Source of the DNA: Tahibacter aquaticus
GTDB lineage: Bacteria; Pseudomonadota; Gammaproteobacteria; Xanthomonadales; Rhodanobacteraceae
Direction: 5' to 3'
Length of the DNA stretch: 64,000 nucleotides
Assembly (NCBI RefSeq): GCF_004363655.1
Contig: NZ_SNZH01000005.1
Location: 334,365-398,364, forward strand
The position numbers and the translations under genes were made by a program. Positions 53,269 through 64,000 of this stretch are shown here, one piece after another. The notes below the pieces were generated by a model. That model did not search any database and was not told where the DNA came from. It saw nothing but the letters and a program-made list of their open reading frames with translations. Each line of letters opens with the position of its first letter. The stretch's first letter is position 1.

Positions 53269-54519
53269 CTACCTGATAAGAATGTCGTTGTGGCTTTCCC
53301 AGGAAGAAGGATCGGAGACGATGATGCGGTCGCCTTCCTTCAGCCCGTTGACCACCTCGATATGCCGCGTGGAAGCGCGCCCCAGCTGCACTTCGACACG
53401 GGTTGCCGCATTGCCGCTGCCGTTGAGCCGGTACATGGCGGTGGTCCTGAAACTCTGCGCGAAGGAAGGCCGCTCGACGAACAGGGCGTCGGGCTTGCGT
53501 TCGACATCGATGACGCCTTCGACGCTGAGGTCAGGGCGCGCCTCGGGCGGCATCTTGCCTTCCAGCAGCACCTCGACCTTGACCACGCCGTTGATCACGG
53601 CCGGATCGATGCGCACCACCTTGCCGACGATCTTGCTGCTGCGCGTGTCCACATTGACGACCTGGCCCAGCACCACGTCGCGCACCTGGAAATCCTGGAT
53701 GTCCAGCAGCGCGACGAGATTGTCGTGCGGCGCGATGCGCGCTACCTCGGCGCCCTGCAGCACCTGCTGGCCGAGCTTCAGCACCATCTCCTGCACCACG
53801 CCGTCGATGCGCGCCTTGACGGTAAGGTCGTCGATCTGCTGCTGGATCTGGTTGTGCGTGTTCTGCAGCTTGTTCATGCGCGCCACGTGCGCTTCGATCA
53901 GGGCTTCGAGGTTGGCCTCCATCTTGGAGACGCGCTCGAGCTGCGACTTGTTCTTTTCCTTGAACTGCTCGACGGCGAGCTTGGACTGCTCCACCGTAAT
54001 GCGGGAAACGATGCCCTTGGCGACGAGGACTTCCTCGGCATCGAGCTTGAGCTTGGAGCTGCGGAAATCCAGCTCGGCGTTGGTTGCCTCGGCGCGCACC
54101 TCGGCCAGCTCCGAGCGCAGCTCCATTTCGGCGGCGCGGTTTTCCTTCTTTTGCGCCTCCAGTTCCCAGGTCGATTCCTCCAGCTGCAGTTTCAGCTTGG
54201 GATTGCTCAGGCTGGCGATCACGTCGCCCTGCTTGACGCTGGTGCCGGCCTCGACCGCGATGCTGTCGACACGGCCGTCGACATTCGCTGCCTGCCACTG
54301 GATGTTCTTCGGCACCAGCACGCCGACGCCGCGGATCTGCACCAGGAAGTCGCCGCGCTTGACGTCGCCGAAGATCAGGCTGTCGCGGCTGGCAACGTAG
54401 GACGCACTGCCGAAGCTCTGCAGCGCATACAGCGCAACAAGCAACGCGACTGCCGCCGGCAGTACCGGCCAGTAGCGCTTCCAGGGGGCTTTTTTCTCGG
54501 TTTTCCTAGTAATGTCCAT
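53269..54519 (-). CDS. HlyD/MacA-type periplasmic adaptor
   Basis: The protein has 416 residues. A short cytosolic part and one membrane helix (YWPVLPAAVALLVALYALQSF, about 16-36) precede a lipoyl/barrel half with SIAVEAGTSVKQGDVIASL near 88-106. A long coiled coil of about 115-255 follows (EAQKKENRAAEMELRSELAE), then a second lipoyl half (KARIDGVVQEMVLKLGQQV) and beta-barrel domains. It bridges the ABC permease to an outer-membrane channel, which is not in this window. The start at 54519 gives the normal topology; upstream frame to 54747 overlaps the NRPS end. Confidence 0.9.
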   Translation of the reverse strand: MDITRKTEKKAPWKRYWPVLPAAVALLVALYALQSFGSASYVASRDSLIFGDVKRGDFLVQIRGVGVLVPKNIQWQAANVDGRVDSIAVEAGTSVKQGDVIASLSNPKLKLQLEESTWELEAQKKENRAAEMELRSELAEVRAEATNAELDFRSSKLKLDAEEVLVAKGIVSRITVEQSKLAVEQFKEKNKSQLERVSKMEANLEALIEAHVARMNKLQNTHNQIQQQIDDLTVKARIDGVVQEMVLKLGQQVLQGAEVARIAPHDNLVALLDIQDFQVRDVVLGQVVNVDTRSSKIVGKVVRIDPAVINGVVKVEVLLEGKMPPEARPDLSVEGVIDVERKPDALFVERPSFAQSFRTTAMYRLNGSGNAATRVEVQLGRASTRHIEVVNGLKEGDRIIVSDPSSWESHNDILIR

Positions 54520-54739
54520 AGTACGTTCTTGCTCAATCTCTAAAGGTTGGTAAGTGCCGGCAGCGAGCAGCCGGCCCCATTCCCATTGCACGCAATGGCC
54601 CCAATGCCACATGAACCGGTCGACGGGACAGCTGCCCTGCGACCGCGCTGCAACCCCGGCATGGCGAGGTTGCGGCCATTCCCCTGAGCCAGCGGGGATA
54701 CAGCACAAAGAATTTCCGCCATGTTGTGAAGTCGTCCAC

Positions 54740-64000
<9,261 letters not shown>

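Overview
The window is GC-rich bacterial DNA, very probably from a gammaproteobacterium of the Xanthomonadales/Lysobacterales (Lysobacter, Rhodanobacter or a relative). This is an inference. It rests on gene content (mannose isomerase plus fructokinase sugar route, GH18 chitinases, NRPS cluster), codon bias, REP-like intergenic palindromes and a NagR-like operator. No rRNA, tRNA, CRISPR array or insertion sequence was found.

Left part (1-15 kb). A decayed zinc alcohol dehydrogenase with a large internal deletion lies at the left edge. It is followed by a divergent pirin/LysR pair. Next comes a complete mannoside-use locus: a secreted GH92 alpha-mannosidase diverges from lacI - FucP-type symporter - fructokinase - AGE-type mannose isomerase, with two operator-like palindromes exactly 100 bp apart between them. 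The inferred route is: GH92 frees mannose, the symporter imports it, the isomerase makes fructose and the kinase makes fructose-6-phosphate. A nested palindromic repeat, a small EF-hand protein, a TAT-exported M19 peptidase homologue lacking several metal ligands, a LytTR fossil, a YegD-like Hsp70 and a DUF2235 hydrolase follow.

Candidate new system (15.5-22.1 kb). Three tightly spaced genes encode a trypsin-like protease fused to a P-loop NTPase, a 960-residue STAND-type NTPase with a helical-repeat C-terminus, and a trypsin-like protease fused to a DNA/RNA non-specific (NUC1) nuclease. The layout is that of a two-protease, two-NTPase, one-nuclease conflict/defence or regulated-suicide module. 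I cannot match it to a named system. A 114-bp tandem repeat array follows it directly.

Middle part (22.7-44 kb). Secreted hydrolases dominate: an M36 fungalysin-like protease, a serine hydrolase lipoprotein, an outer-membrane protein and two GH18 chitinases, one with a promoter whose -35 box lies in a NagR-like palindrome. Then come tadA, a spermidine-synthase-like protein, a TIGR03032-type protein, a secreted beta-helix protein, a CadC-like regulator with TPR-like repeats, an epimerase, a VapBC-type toxin-antitoxin pair, a dienelactone hydrolase and a HipA fossil. Three secreted proteins share a C-terminal FA-(D/N)-x-F motif.

Right part (44-64 kb). This is the 3' half of a nonribosomal peptide cluster, all on the minus strand. 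A giant NRPS enters from the right edge (A-T-E, C-A-T, C-A-T-TE). It is followed by a MacAB-like exporter (HlyD, ATPase, permease), a SyrP-like TauD oxygenase, a type II thioesterase, a CmlA-type di-iron beta-hydroxylase, a sulfotransferase fused to an SCP2-like domain, and a phytanoyl-CoA-type dioxygenase. Together they suggest export of a hydroxylated, perhaps sulfated peptide.
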